Shown here one piece after another: positions 1 to 9,735 of a DNA stretch of 64,000 nucleotides. Both the position numbers and the translations under genes were made by a program. Origin of the DNA: Chondrus crispus (taxonomy: Eukaryota; Rhodophyta; Florideophyceae; Gigartinales; Gigartinaceae); NCBI RefSeq assembly GCF_000350225.1, contig NW_005178809.1:639875-703874 (forward strand), read 5' to 3'. The stretch's first letter is position 1; every line of letters begins with the position of its first letter. The notes beneath the pieces are model-generated. The model saw only the letters and a list, made by a program, of their open reading frames with translations. It was not told where the DNA came from and ran no database searches.

Positions 1-9
1 CTGAAAAGT

Positions 10-2376
10 ATGATAGTCGAACTTGAATCAATCGCAGTGAACTGCGCGCGTGTACGTCGGGTCCGGATGGATAGTGGCGGGGAATTCATCGGCAAGAGCC
101 TCAACCATTGGTTTACGGACTCTGGGATAATGCCGGAATATTCCCCGCCGTATTCGCCGGAGTCCAATGGGCGAGCGGAACGGCTTAATCGGACCCTACT
201 GGACAAAGCGCGCGCGATGGTAAACCCGCTCGGTCCTAACTATAAAAGTCTATGGACTGAGGCAGTGGCAACCGCGAACTACATCCGCAATAGGATATTC
301 AGGAAGGGCTGCCAGCGGGAAGCAGTGACTCCGATAGAAGCGCTGACAGGGATCAAACCGGATGTATCGAACCTGAGGGAATTTGGTTGTACAGCTTTCG
401 TCAACATACCCAGCCAGTTCAGGGAAGGAAAATTCGCCAGCCAGGCCCGTAAGGGTATGATCGTTGGCTATCTCGGAGGAGCATACCGTGTCTACATCCC
501 TGAATCTGGCCGGATCTTGATCTCTAAAGATGTCAGAACCATTGAGGGACCAATCAGGGATGACGTTGAGACTGACACGCTGGAGTCGAATGAGATATTG
601 GACACTACGCGGACAGGTGAAGAAGTGGAACAAACACACGTAGTACCTACGGAGGAATTGGCGCCAATGACAGCGGACCAATTGGAAGCCCTCACACATT
701 GCCCGAATGTGCGGCGTTCAAACCGGATAACTAGGGAGCCCGAACGGTATGGCAAAAGAGGCCAGGCCATGATGGTGACGGGCGGCGACCAATTCCTGGA
801 AGATCCGCGCTCGTACAAAGAGGCGATTGGACGATCGGACCACGGAAAATGGCGCGAGGCGATGGAGGACGAGATCCGAACCATTAACGAAAAGGGTGTT
901 TGGTCACTATCCGAACTGCCTGTAGGGAAGAAGGTAATCGCTACCGGCTGGGTCTATCAGGTGAAGAGGAAAGCTAATGGTTTTATCGAGCGGCACAAGG
1001 CCCGATTGGTCGCTAAAGGGTTCTCACAAAAGACGGGATCAGATTTTGGCGAGATCTATGCGCCTGTAATTAAGTATACTACGCTACGGATGGATCTGGC
1101 CTTGGTGGTGCAGCGTCGGCTGAAGATGCTGCAAGTAGATGTCAATTCCGCCTTCCTGAATGGTGACCTTCAGGAGGAGCTCTACGTTCCTCAGCCGGAA
1201 GGTTTCATTACTGAGGGGCAGGAGCAGAAGGTGATGCGGCTCCACAAGGCGCTATATGGGTTACGGCAGGCGGCACGCGCCTGGAATAAGGTATTGTGCA
1301 AATTGGTCTCGACGCTGGGATTTGTCAAAAGCAATTATGACGAATCGTTATACACTCGATTGGAAAAAGATGGCGGTTTGACCATAATTGTGGCCTATGT
1401 TGATGACATGCTAATTGTTGGCAAATGTGAGAAAATCCTACGCTTGGTGGCGGCTCAAATGGGGGCACAGGTTGAGCTTCGTGTAGAGGACTCCATCACG
1501 AAATTTCTGGGAATGTGCGTCAATCATAGCGAGGAATCTGGGACTCTAAGAATTGCAAACCAACCGCTCATTGACTCGACATTACAGCGTTTTTCCATGG
1601 CGGATGCAAATTCCGTGCCGACCCCAGTCGCCAGCGGTGTAAGGATTGAACTGGACGAAGATGGTGAGCCATTTGAAGGGCCGTACTCGGAACTGGTCGG
1701 CGTGCTTCTATATTTGGCGAACACGGTCCGACCGGACATCTCGTTCGCTGTCGGACGTCTGGTGCGCTTTTGTTCTGCACCGAGGACGTCGCACTGGGTA
1801 GCTGCGAAGCGGGTCCTAAGGTACCTAAAGGGTACACGGGAGAATGGTTTCACGTATCGCGCGGGCGCTGGGCATGACGTGGTTGGATATGTGGACTCGG
1901 ATTTCGCCGGGGACCACACAGACAGAAAGTCCACCACTGGGTATTTATTCCAATTGGCAGCTAGTGGGATTTCTTGGAGGTCCAAGAAACAGACCATAGT
2001 GGCTCTGTCTACCAGTGAGGCAGAATACGTGGCCCTCTCAACTGCTGCGCGCGAGGTAATCTGGCTTAAGAATTTGGCGGCTGACGTTGGCCTGGTTGCT
2101 AGTGGAGTGGTTTGTCTACACGGGGACAACCAGACTGCATTAAAAATGGCGCGAGAGGCTGGATTGACCGAGGCCTCTAAACACATCTCCATCTACTATC
2201 ACTTTATCAGGGAAAAAGTCGAGCAAGGGGACATTGTGCTGGAATATGTGCCGTCCGTGGATAACTTGGCTGACATTCTAACGAAAGGTTTGGGCAGACA
2301 ATCCCATCACAAGTTGGCTGGTTTAATCGGGATCGATCTGGGTGCTGGTGGCAGTGGTGCTGAGGAGGAGTGTTGA
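10..2376 (+). CDS. Ty1/copia polyprotein, 3' part (integrase-RT-RNase H), cut by window edge
   Basis: The frame is open to base 1, so the true start, gag, protease and the integrase zinc finger lie outside the window. Visible in order: integrase core with its second Asp (MDSGGEF, about residue 21) and Glu (NGRAER, about 55), the post-core FGC region (about 123), then a copia-type RT with KARLVAKGF, VDVNSAFLNGDL and catalytic YVDDMLIVG, then RNase H with GYVDSDFAGD, STTGYLF and STSEAEYVALS. The order IN-RT-RH is diagnostic of Ty1/copia. No stop or frameshift is visible in 788 codons, so the element could be recent. Its product would copy the element RNA and insert the cDNA. It ends inside the presumed 3' LTR. 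Confidence 0.93.
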   Translation: MIVELESIAVNCARVRRVRMDSGGEFIGKSLNHWFTDSGIMPEYSPPYSPESNGRAERLNRTLLDKARAMVNPLGPNYKSLWTEAVATANYIRNRIFRKGCQREAVTPIEALTGIKPDVSNLREFGCTAFVNIPSQFREGKFASQARKGMIVGYLGGAYRVYIPESGRILISKDVRTIEGPIRDDVETDTLESNEILDTTRTGEEVEQTHVVPTEELAPMTADQLEALTHCPNVRRSNRITREPERYGKRGQAMMVTGGDQFLEDPRSYKEAIGRSDHGKWREAMEDEIRTINEKGVWSLSELPVGKKVIATGWVYQVKRKANGFIERHKARLVAKGFSQKTGSDFGEIYAPVIKYTTLRMDLALVVQRRLKMLQVDVNSAFLNGDLQEELYVPQPEGFITEGQEQKVMRLHKALYGLRQAARAWNKVLCKLVSTLGFVKSNYDESLYTRLEKDGGLTIIVAYVDDMLIVGKCEKILRLVAAQMGAQVELRVEDSITKFLGMCVNHSEESGTLRIANQPLIDSTLQRFSMADANSVPTPVASGVRIELDEDGEPFEGPYSELVGVLLYLANTVRPDISFAVGRLVRFCSAPRTSHWVAAKRVLRYLKGTRENGFTYRAGAGHDVVGYVDSDFAGDHTDRKSTTGYLFQLAASGISWRSKKQTIVALSTSEAEYVALSTAAREVIWLKNLAADVGLVASGVVCLHGDNQTALKMAREAGLTEASKHISIYYHFIREKVEQGDIVLEYVPSVDNLADILTKGLGRQSHHKLAGLIGIDLGAGGSGAEEEC

Positions 2377-2710
2377 GTAATTCAGCTACATCCACCACAT
2401 CTAATCCCGGAATAACCATTACAGTGACCCAAGATTTCATGGCATGAGGTTGTGCACATGAATTCATTTCATGCACAGGTTGATCTCGTGTTGAAATCAA
2501 CTCTCCTGTATGTGACCGGCTACGTTGCGTGGCCACATTGCATGTCAAGTTTAGATAGTGACATTTCATGGAGTTCATCAATCCCAGGGATGATGGACTA
2601 CCTTGTCGACCATGGTGGTAAGTAGTACATAGAGTGGTATAATATGTTGCAGCTTGAACTTGAATCTAAAAGATAACAACGTTTTTACAACTCGAGTAAC
2701 GATTCTAACA
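2371..2710 (+). repeat. Putative 3' LTR of the copia element
   Basis: A purine-rich tract (TGAGGAGGAG, 2361-2370) directly precedes TGTTGAGTAA. About 340 bp later the sequence reaches GATTCTAACA, the inverse-type end expected of a TGTT...AACA LTR. It contains a TATA-like TGGTATAATATG near 2633 and a hairpin around GTGCACATGAATTC. The 5' LTR is outside the window, so the right end is a motif-based guess. Confidence 0.5.
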
Positions 2711-2779
2711 GACTTACGCATCAGAATCATTCCCTGTCCACTTCCTCAAATAAATTTGTTAGGTGACGTAAATCGGGCA

Positions 2780-3290
2780 GCCTGCGAACTAAGTGCTTGG
2801 CGCCCGTCTTTGCCGGCGCTACGTCGTCACGGGTTTCCTCTTCGCCGCGTACAACCGCGCCCAGCTGTACGTGCGCAGCACGGATATCGACTGCACACCC
2901 ATGCGAGCCCCGTCCCAGCTGACCGCCCTCTACCCGCCCGGCAGTGCCACGCTCGACGACGTGCGCTCGCGCTTCGACGCTGCCCCGCTGTCGGACGGTC
3001 AGGGCGGCCTTCCGGGTCGCTTTCAGCCCGTGGTTGTCCACACAGAGGCCTGGAAATGTGTGCCCGAGACACGATGTCGGGGGAGAACAAGCGCGCCACT
3101 GTGTGCACAGACCTCGTCAGGCGGGAGGCTGCGCGGCCTTGACTCAAAATAACGTCTTACTTTACATGGGCGCGGCGCGCTCGAAAGACACCGGCAAGCT
3201 GCCAAAGGAGTTTGAAGAGGACGCCAACAGGTTTGTCCTGTTCAGCGCCGACGATGTCCGGCGGGAAGCGCGCGCCAATTGAGGGGCGCT
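2780..3290 (+). pseudogene. Histidine acid phosphatase fragment (broken)
   Basis: The frame beginning near 2793 reads a segment typical of the histidine acid phosphatase family: a basic RRYV stretch, VRSTDID, then LTALYPPG and LPGRFQPVVVHTE. The N-terminal RHG motif with the nucleophile His is absent. The Arg of the usual STDxDRT motif is Cys here (STDIDCT). Continuation is spread over other frames: CPRHD near 3060 in one frame, and LYMGAARSKDTGKLPKEF with FSADD near 3165-3270 in another, so at least two frameshifts are needed. The family hydrolyses phosphate monoesters, usually as secreted or lysosomal enzymes. This is a gene remnant beside a retrotransposon end and cannot make an active enzyme. 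The family call is fairly secure; the exact limits are not. Confidence 0.6.
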
Positions 3291-3984
3291 ATTGCAAGCC
3301 TCGTCGCCCACGGCACCACCACCATGTGCCCCTTCCCCCATCACGCCCGCCGTGCCACGCCCGCCCGCCTCGCATCGAGGTCACGACAAGCCCGCATATC
3401 CAGCCGCCACATGTATACTGGTACCGCCCTGCAAGTACCATGTCATAGCCTGCTCTCATCCACCACCCCCCGTCGCCCACTATCCCTCCCTGCCAACACT
3501 AACTCTTCCCAGGCATCAGACCCGCGCTGCCCCTCCCGCCAATCCCCCTCCTTCTCTCCCCGCCGCCCCCTCCCCTGTCCCTCCTCTTCCTCTGCGACCA
3601 TGGCTAACCGCAAGTCCTGGCGCCGCGCCGCCGCCCCCCTCGAACAACTGCGGCCCCTCCCGTCTGGCCAACAAATTCGCTTCCCCCTTTGCGGGCATTT
3701 ACTCCACCGCCCTTTCCTCTGTGCTCCACCGCTTGCTGGCTAAAGACGCCTTCCTCCAAAACGCAGATGGCAATAGCATCTGCGCAATACGCTCACGCAA
3801 TAGAGACAAGCCGTCTCTGCCATGTTGTCTGCGCTGCGCTTCTTCGACATAACTTGTGATGTTGAAACTAGGAACCAGCATTGGACTGGTTGCCAAAACA
3901 GTTTTCTATCTCGTCCGCCAGCCTTGAGCAGTATGTCTTCAATATCCCAACAATGCGAGGATCTGCTCGCGACTCCCCCTCCAT
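3291..3984. other. No gene recognised; C-rich stretch
   Basis: Strongly pyrimidine-rich on the plus strand (3300-3600), with short overlapping frames and no family match that I recognise. Possibly degraded 5' flank of a lost gene. Confidence 0.4.
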
Positions 3985-4041
3985 TTATTGAGTGTATCTA
4001 AGTGCTTTAGCCATAGAGTCTAGGCGCTTTTCATTGTAATC
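3985..4041 (-). pseudogene. Severed 3' end of the minus-strand ORF at 14521-15197
   Basis: Reading leftward from the LTR boundary, the codons give NEKRLDSMAKALRYTQ and a TAA stop. The other side of element A ends ...AELDY in the same frame once one copy of the 5-bp duplication TAATC is discounted. The two pieces therefore belong to one ORF split by the insertion, which removes only its last 16 or so residues. Confidence 0.8.
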
Positions 4042-4742
4042 TGTCGTGCACTGAGGGGGAAGGGTGGGATCCCCCTCTGGCAGAGCGCGCGCGTTCGGGG
4101 GGCGCGTGTAGGGGGTTATCGGGAGATTACCCGTAAGGGACCGGTACGGGGCCGGGCGCGAAGCGTAGTAGGGAAAGTAAGGGAAAAAGAGGAAAAACAG
4201 AGCCCAGGAGGGGCGGAGCGGTAGGGACAGCTGTCGCGCGGAGAGCCGAGCGTGGCCGGACGACGCGCGCGGTAGAGGCAGGAGGGAATCGGGACGTAGA
4301 TGGCTCGCAGGGTACCGTCGTGGGACGGGGACCGACGCGAGGCTACGACTCCGTTCCAGAAACCCGAGTTGTAGACCCAAAGCTTCCTGAGGATTTACTT
4401 CGGGTCGGACGTCGGCTATATACTAGCCGACGTCGGAGCGATAATTAATTAAACTAAAATTACTAAATTGGACGACGGCGGCGATGGCCGGAGAAACTCC
4501 TCTTGGGGAGGTATGACAACCACTACACGTGGGGAATGACACGATTAACGTGAGGAATAACATGGGTACACGTGGATAGAACTGTCAGTATTTCGACAGG
4601 GCTCCATGGAGCTTACACCCGGACACGAGCGGGGGTTTGGATACACGGTTACACGTGGTACATATCTCACTTATGCTAGTGAGGCATTCCGTGTGGGCTA
4701 CAGTACAGCACCGCGATTACGCGGGGCGGTCAGTGCTCTACA
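4042..4742 (-). repeat. Element A 3' LTR (left copy)
   Basis: Begins TGTCGTGCACTG and ends CAGTGCTCTACA, imperfect inverted termini. Contains TACACGTG-type motifs near 4522, 4566 and 4648, a CTACAGTA motif near 4699, and an 11-bp perfect palindrome (4408-4418/4424-4434) whose loop holds a TATATA core. Same length as the right copy. Confidence 0.96.
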
Positions 4743-4757
4743 TAGCCCCCCTCTCAG
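4743..4757 (-). other. Element A polypurine tract
   Basis: On the sense (minus) strand the bases just before the 3' LTR read CTGAGAGGGGGGCTA, a purine run in the position where plus-strand DNA synthesis is primed in LTR elements. Confidence 0.75.
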
Positions 4758-5612
4758 AGTAGAGCGTCCCCGCGAACCATGACTTTGGCGACAGTGGTAT
4801 CGCCATTGACCACCGGCGAGGGTAGAGGAGCTCTTGGGGAGAGGGTGGTACGGTGTGAGTCACCGACAGCGCGTCCCCGTTACCTTGCGAAGCGGCGTCC
4901 ACACTCTGAGCCCGGTTGCGGAGCGGCGTCGCTCCCTTGAGCACCTCGATCTTTTCTTGGTGCCGGAAGAGGCTCTCGTTGATTACGAGTAGGAAGGGGA
5001 TCTGTGAGAACGAGGCCGCGGCTTCCTTTCAGGAGGCTCGGTGATCCGCCTCACTCGATAGACAATGAGTAAATTGATTCACTTGTGTTTCCTCGCGTAC
5101 GGTAGGTAGTGGACAGAACTCTCTTGGTCAAGGGTAGTGAGGGGAGGTTTCCCCGTCCGGGTGACGAGGCGGAACCACCGCGGCCGATGGCCACGCCATA
5201 TGGCGGCGTGGAAGCCACGCCCAGCGAGAATAAAATTACCCCACTTCGGGGGGGGGGTTGGTTACGCAGCCAGACGAGGGATTCCCATCACACCGGTGGC
5301 GGTGTCCACGCTCTAGAGAATTACCCATAGCAGGTTGGGATGCTCCAGGGGACGGAGACGTACCTCGTTGAGACGTGCACAACGTACCCTCGTCCTCGGC
5401 GACGGAAAGACCACGACGCCCAGTCGAGACGGACCTCTATATCCGAGGGACATAAATTAACCCACTCCTGAGAGGGGGGACAGGTGACGCCACAATGGCA
5501 GGGACAAACGCGTCACACGAGCCAAATTGTCTCAACCTATGTACGGGAGGAGACCATTACGCCTTGCGACAAGCCCAACCTTATGCCCCGCGCGGACCAA
5601 AGCGGTGGTGTC

Positions 5613-6545
5613 CTCGTCAAACGAGTGGAATAATTTGCCCATCTTGCAAGAGAGGGATACTGAGTACGCTATGAAAGCGGTGACGACCTCGTTAAGCGAT
5701 TAGGACAATTTCCCCACCTCCCAGGGGAGGAGGGTGCTGAGCACGCGTTGGACGCGGTGATGACCTCGTTAAACGAGTAGAACAGTTCTCCATCTTCCGA
5801 AAGAGGGAGACTGAGTACGCTATGAGGGCGGTGACAACCTCGTTAAACGAGTAGAACAGTTCCCCATCATCCGAAAGAGGGAGACTGAGTGCGCTATGAA
5901 AGCGGTGACGACCTCGTTATATAAATTATCCCTTCGAGATGCGGGACGAACACGCTGCTAGAGCGGGAGCATCCTCGTCAAACGAGTAGAAATTTATCGC
6001 TCGTGAGTCGGGAGGATCCTCGTCAACGAGTAAATAAATTATTCCTCGCAATGAGGGACGGACACGCCGTTTGAGCGGGAGTACCCTCGTTAACCGAGTA
6101 TAGAATTTGTCCCTCGAGATGAGGGACCGACACGCTTCTTGAGCGATAGTACCCTCGTTAAACGAGTAAGAAAAATTATCGTACCCCGCGAGGGGGACGG
6201 ACACCCCACGAGGCGGAGAATGACCTCGATAACCGAGTGAAATAAATTATCCCACAATTGGGGGGGGAACACCCGCCAAGAGGCGGAGAATGACCTCGAC
6301 ATGCAAGCAAGATAATTTCTCCCTCCCCGATGAGGGAGAGGGGACACGCCAAGCGGCGATAGGGAACCTCGTGAACCGAGTACTGAGACTTCTCCTCCAG
6401 GAGAGGGACGCGCACGCCATGAGGGTATGGGGGTACCTCGCCGAGAGACTAGGAAAATTTTTCCTCGTGTGAAACCGCCACGAGGGCGAAAACTCCCTCG
6501 TCGAACGAGCCATAGTGTCTCGGGCGTCTGTTTCCCGAGGTTGCG
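5613..6545 (-). repeat. Array of about 14 degenerate ~70-bp hairpin units in the element A 3' region
   Basis: Units start at about 5613, 5688, 5765, 5839, 5913, 5974, 6019, 6086, 6154, 6225, 6295, 6368, 6437 and 6497. Most are 67-77 bp, with shorter 45- and 61-bp units in the middle. Each opens with a palindrome of the form CTCGTTAAACGAG; variants CTCGATAACCGAG, CTCGTGAACCGAG and CTCGTCAAACGAG keep the CTCG/CGAG stem. An AT-rich spacer follows, then a second stem whose sequence varies while pairing persists (TCCCTCGAGATGAGGGA, CCCACAATTGGGG, CTCCTCCAGGAG). Many units add a third stem (ACGCTATGAAAGCG, ACGCCGTTTGAGCG, CACGCGTTGGACGCG). It lies between the pol stop and the PPT and is non-coding on both strands. 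Confidence 0.85.
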
Positions 6546-6554
6546 TCCGGGGTC

Positions 6555-6632
6555 GGTGGCGCCGCCAAGAGAACGCGCGGGCGCCCTTCATACTGTACCG
6601 CCCGCCCTTGGTATGGCCGGGGCGGCGCCACC
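6555..6632. other. Large GC-rich hairpin after the array
   Basis: GGTGGCGCCGCC (6555-6566) pairs with GGCGGCGCCACC (6621-6632). Inside it GCGGGCG (6577-6583) pairs with CGCCCGC (6599-6605). Lies between the hairpin array and the pol end of element A. Confidence 0.75.
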
Positions 6633-6645
6633 CGCGAAACAATAG

Positions 6646-6746
6646 CGGAAATTAAGCATTCGCCAAAAAATCAAACCCAAAAATTGAAACTGAAAAATTA
6701 ACGGAAATTAAACATCCGCCAAAAAATCAACCCCAAAAATTGAAAC
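6646..6746. repeat. Two-copy 45-bp direct repeat, 56-bp period
   Basis: Copies at 6646-6690 and 6702-6746 both run from CGGAAATTAA to AAAAATTGAAAC with only a few differences. A-rich on the plus strand, in the 3' non-coding region of element A. Confidence 0.85.
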
Positions 6747-6883
6747 ACCATCAAATGGGCGAAATTGCCGGGCCATGGCGTCTGGAGGCGGTTCGAAGGA
6801 TCGTTGCGCGCGTTTCCATGGGGCATTGCTGTAGGTACCTGCGTACCTTCTTGAGTGGGCAACAGGGCGACGGCCTTGCGTGT

Positions 6884-8404
6884 CTAGTTCTCGAGGCCCA
6901 CGCCGTCGGGTCGTTGCCATGGCGCCTGGTCGCGGATTCGTATCCGCTTTTTGCGACAGTACCGCACTACGGTGTTGTAGTCGATGTGGTGAGCAGGCTC
7001 CCAGGTCGCCTCGGCGTTGCTGTACCCGTACCAGCGTACGCGGAACATAGGGATCCCGTTCCCCCCAGGGCCGTGCCCCGTCACCGAATGTACGACGTAA
7101 GCGTCTGTGGGGCCTCCTGCGTTATTAACGGGAGGTAACGACTCAGCCAACGGTGAGGTATTTGGCACGCAGAAGGCATCGGGTTGGAACGTGCACTTCG
7201 CGGCAAGACGCGTGGCACCCGACGCGATGAACGCGCGGTGGGCGGGGCCGATCGCCAGAGGAGCGGAGGGGACAACGCGGCGAGGCGCGGGTGGGTCCGT
7301 AGGGGCCACTGTTGGCTCGGGAGTTATAGGGCTCTCCCTCGCGGTTCGCGCGCGCGTAGCAGGGCGCGAGTCTGATTCTTCCCCACGCGGCGGACCCTCC
7401 GTCATCTCGACCTGAGAGCGGTACCCAGCGAGTCTCGAGCGGTTGTCCTCGATTCCCCCACTGGTTACAGCGTCCATCAATCCCGGCGTTCGCAACTTCG
7501 CGGACGCCGGTGTAGCGAGGGTCCCTTCTGAGGCGGTAGCTTCGGGGAGGTTACTGTCCTCCCCGTCTGACTCCACCCGTTCCAGCGGGGGATCCTCCCC
7601 GTTGCTCCTCAACGGGGGTGCCTTGACAACTCGGTCACGAGAGAGCCGGTCTTTCAGTCCCGTCCCCCGTAATATGGTGACGGTGTGGTCGTCCACCTGT
7701 ACGACAGGGAAGGGTCCCTCGGTCCGCGGTGCGAGCTTATTGTTAACCCGGCCCTTGTCCGTTTTCTCTTCGGACCGTAGCGCGGCCTCGCGGTTCACGA
7801 GTACTTGATCCCCCACCCGATAGTCCGGGGTGGGGTGGCTTATCCGATTATCGAAATCGTTCTTATACCGCTCCTGTCCGGCCAGCAAGTGGCGGCTGGC
7901 CGTCGACATCAGGCTGCGGAGCCACGCTAGGTGGCGGATCTTGAACTGCGCCCTTGAGGCGGATGGGTCCAACAGCGGCGTTTGTTGCAGGGATAACGGA
8001 CTCGGGGTCCGGGATAATACAAGGTCGAACGGTCGCATACCGATCATCCTGTTCGCCGTGCAATTAGAGCCGTACGTCAGTGCGTCCGTGTACTGATCCC
8101 AGTCACGTTGATTATCGGCGAGGTAATGCCGGAGGGTTGATACCAACGTACGGTTGAATCTCTCCACCTGCCCATTGGTTTGGTGGTGATACGCCGTGTT
8201 AAACACGCTCTCAATTGAGAGTATCCTGCACACTGCGAGGAAAAACCTCGATGTGAATTGTCCTCCGTTATCGGAGAGAAGTTTCACTGGGGCGCCGTAT
8301 ACGAACACCCAGTAGGAAATAAACGCCTGAGCAACCGTTTCAGCGGTAATCCTCTTGAGTGGGACCGTCCTGGTCAGCTTAGAGTATCTGTCCGTCATCA
8401 CCAA
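6884..8404 (-). CDS. Element A pol, 3' part: integrase core and chromodomain
   Basis: Begins at MVMTDRYSK inside the integrase core. The second catalytic Asp is in LLSDNGGQF and the Glu in NGQVERFNRTL; the first Asp (AIDILGE) lies just upstream in this frame at about 8440-8460. The GPY-type C-terminal region follows, then a long acidic and Pro/Ser/Thr-rich linker, then a chromodomain (YVVHSVTGHG ... FRVRWYGY ... ATWEPAHHI) at about residues 435-485. Chromodomains on chromovirus integrases usually bind methylated histone H3 and steer insertion to heterochromatin. The frame is joined to the upstream pol frame only through a single-base shift at a C run (8470-8473). Confidence 0.92.
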   Translation of the reverse strand: MVMTDRYSKLTRTVPLKRITAETVAQAFISYWVFVYGAPVKLLSDNGGQFTSRFFLAVCRILSIESVFNTAYHHQTNGQVERFNRTLVSTLRHYLADNQRDWDQYTDALTYGSNCTANRMIGMRPFDLVLSRTPSPLSLQQTPLLDPSASRAQFKIRHLAWLRSLMSTASRHLLAGQERYKNDFDNRISHPTPDYRVGDQVLVNREAALRSEEKTDKGRVNNKLAPRTEGPFPVVQVDDHTVTILRGTGLKDRLSRDRVVKAPPLRSNGEDPPLERVESDGEDSNLPEATASEGTLATPASAKLRTPGLMDAVTSGGIEDNRSRLAGYRSQVEMTEGPPRGEESDSRPATRARTARESPITPEPTVAPTDPPAPRRVVPSAPLAIGPAHRAFIASGATRLAAKCTFQPDAFCVPNTSPLAESLPPVNNAGGPTDAYVVHSVTGHGPGGNGIPMFRVRWYGYSNAEATWEPAHHIDYNTVVRYCRKKRIRIRDQAPWQRPDGVGLEN

Positions 8405-9735
8405 GAGGTAACGGTTTCCTCTTGGTGTACGGGGGAGTTCGCCGAGAATGTCGATGGCGATGTACTCCAGGGGCCCTGCCCTGACGGAGGAAATGTCTTC
8501 AACTCAGAGTTGTGCTTCCGCATTTTGATGCGTGCCTTCGCGCAGTCGGGACACATCCTTACGGTCGAGTAGGAGTCCACCGACATGCTTGGCCAATAGA
8601 ACCGCTGTCTTAGCGTATAGAACAATCGCCTGCCTCCCGGGTGACCGGAAGTGGCGGGATAATGCGACAAGTACAACAACCTTTCCCGGAGGGTTGTGGG
8701 TACTACGATCTGTTCCACACCGTCGAGGTGGGCTTTCCGGCAGACCAGCCCTTCCTGATTCACGAAGAATCGGGACCGGCGCAATTCAGCGAACCCCTCC
8801 CCCTTCTCAAGACGGGAAGTCACCTCCTTACAAAATGGGTCGGAGTGCTGTTCACGAGAGAAGTCTTCGTGGGTTATCGCGGCCATCGAGGCCGGGGGGT
8901 CCAGCGCGTAGCAACCCGCGGAAATTTCGACGTCGGTGGGGTCGTAGGTCTCCTCTTGATGCTGAGGCTCATCGTCGAAATTCATGACGGAGTAACAAGG
9001 AATTTCTTCGTCGGTCGGGACAGTCGTACCCCCCGTAGATGGGATACGACTCAGCGCATCGGCGAGGCAGTTCTTGATTCCCTTCACGTAGGTTACGTCG
9101 AAGTCATATTCGGCAAGGCGCAAGCGCCACCGGGCAAGTCGGCGACTCGCATCGGCGAGGTTCATCAGCCACCGCAGGGAGTGGTGGTCGGTGTTGACCG
9201 TGAACCGCTCCCTTTCCAGGTATGGGCGGAGCGTCTGTACCGCCCATACGATGGCGAGGCATTCCTTCTCGGTTGTCGAGTAGTTGCGTTCCGCTGACGA
9301 GAGCGTGCGTGACCAATACCCGACAGGGTATCGGTGTCCATCCTCGTGGGTCTGCAGTAGTGTGCAGCCCAACTGAGCGTCTGATGCATCCGTATCCAGC
9401 GAGTAGGGGCGCCCCAGTCTTGGGAGTTTTAAGACTGGTGGCGAAATTAAGCACTCCTTCAGTGTCTGGAAGGCCGTGGTCTGCTCTTCATCCAGATTGG
9501 GAAGGACATCCGGCTCTCCTTTTCGAAGCATAGCCGTAAGGGGCGCCGCTATCTTGGCGAAATGATCGACGAAACGTCGGTAGACATTACACATTCCCAA
9601 GAACGAGCGCAGCTCGGTCTGGGTCCGTGGTTGAGTCGCTTCTGAGAGCGCTTTCACATTCTTCGGGTGGACCTCGAGTTCGCCCGGTCGAATGATATGA
9701 CCCAGGTACTCGACAGAGTCCTGAAAAACCTGCAC
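8398..9735 (-). CDS. Element A pol, middle part: RT thumb, RNase H, integrase zinc domain
   Basis: The annotated start is a GTG inside the RT; real coding enters from the 9654-11354 frame. In order: RT connection (YLGHIIRPGEL, RSFLGMCNVYRRFV), RNase H (LDTDASDAQLGCTLL, SSAERNYSTTEKECLAIVWAV, VNTDHHSLRWLM), then the integrase H2C2 finger (LSHYPATSGHPG ... MCPDCAKARIK). Past about residue 420 the frame runs into nonsense, because the integrase core continues in the neighbouring frame after a four-C run that appears one base short. Confidence 0.92.
   Translation of the reverse strand: MQVFQDSVEYLGHIIRPGELEVHPKNVKALSEATQPRTQTELRSFLGMCNVYRRFVDHFAKIAAPLTAMLRKGEPDVLPNLDEEQTTAFQTLKECLISPPVLKLPRLGRPYSLDTDASDAQLGCTLLQTHEDGHRYPVGYWSRTLSSAERNYSTTEKECLAIVWAVQTLRPYLERERFTVNTDHHSLRWLMNLADASRRLARWRLRLAEYDFDVTYVKGIKNCLADALSRIPSTGGTTVPTDEEIPCYSVMNFDDEPQHQEETYDPTDVEISAGCYALDPPASMAAITHEDFSREQHSDPFCKEVTSRLEKGEGFAELRRSRFFVNQEGLVCRKAHLDGVEQIVVPTTLRERLLYLSHYPATSGHPGGRRLFYTLRQRFYWPSMSVDSYSTVRMCPDCAKARIKMRKHNSELKTFPPSGQGPWSTSPSTFSANSPVHQEETVTSW

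Noticed and set aside
2727..3041. Minus-strand ORF with LTNLFEEVD-like text
   Set aside because: Antisense shadow of the acid phosphatase fragment; no family support.
5613..6545. Palindromic repeats at regular spacing as a CRISPR array
   Set aside because: Spacers are themselves related hairpins, units are degenerate, and the array lies inside a retrotransposon.
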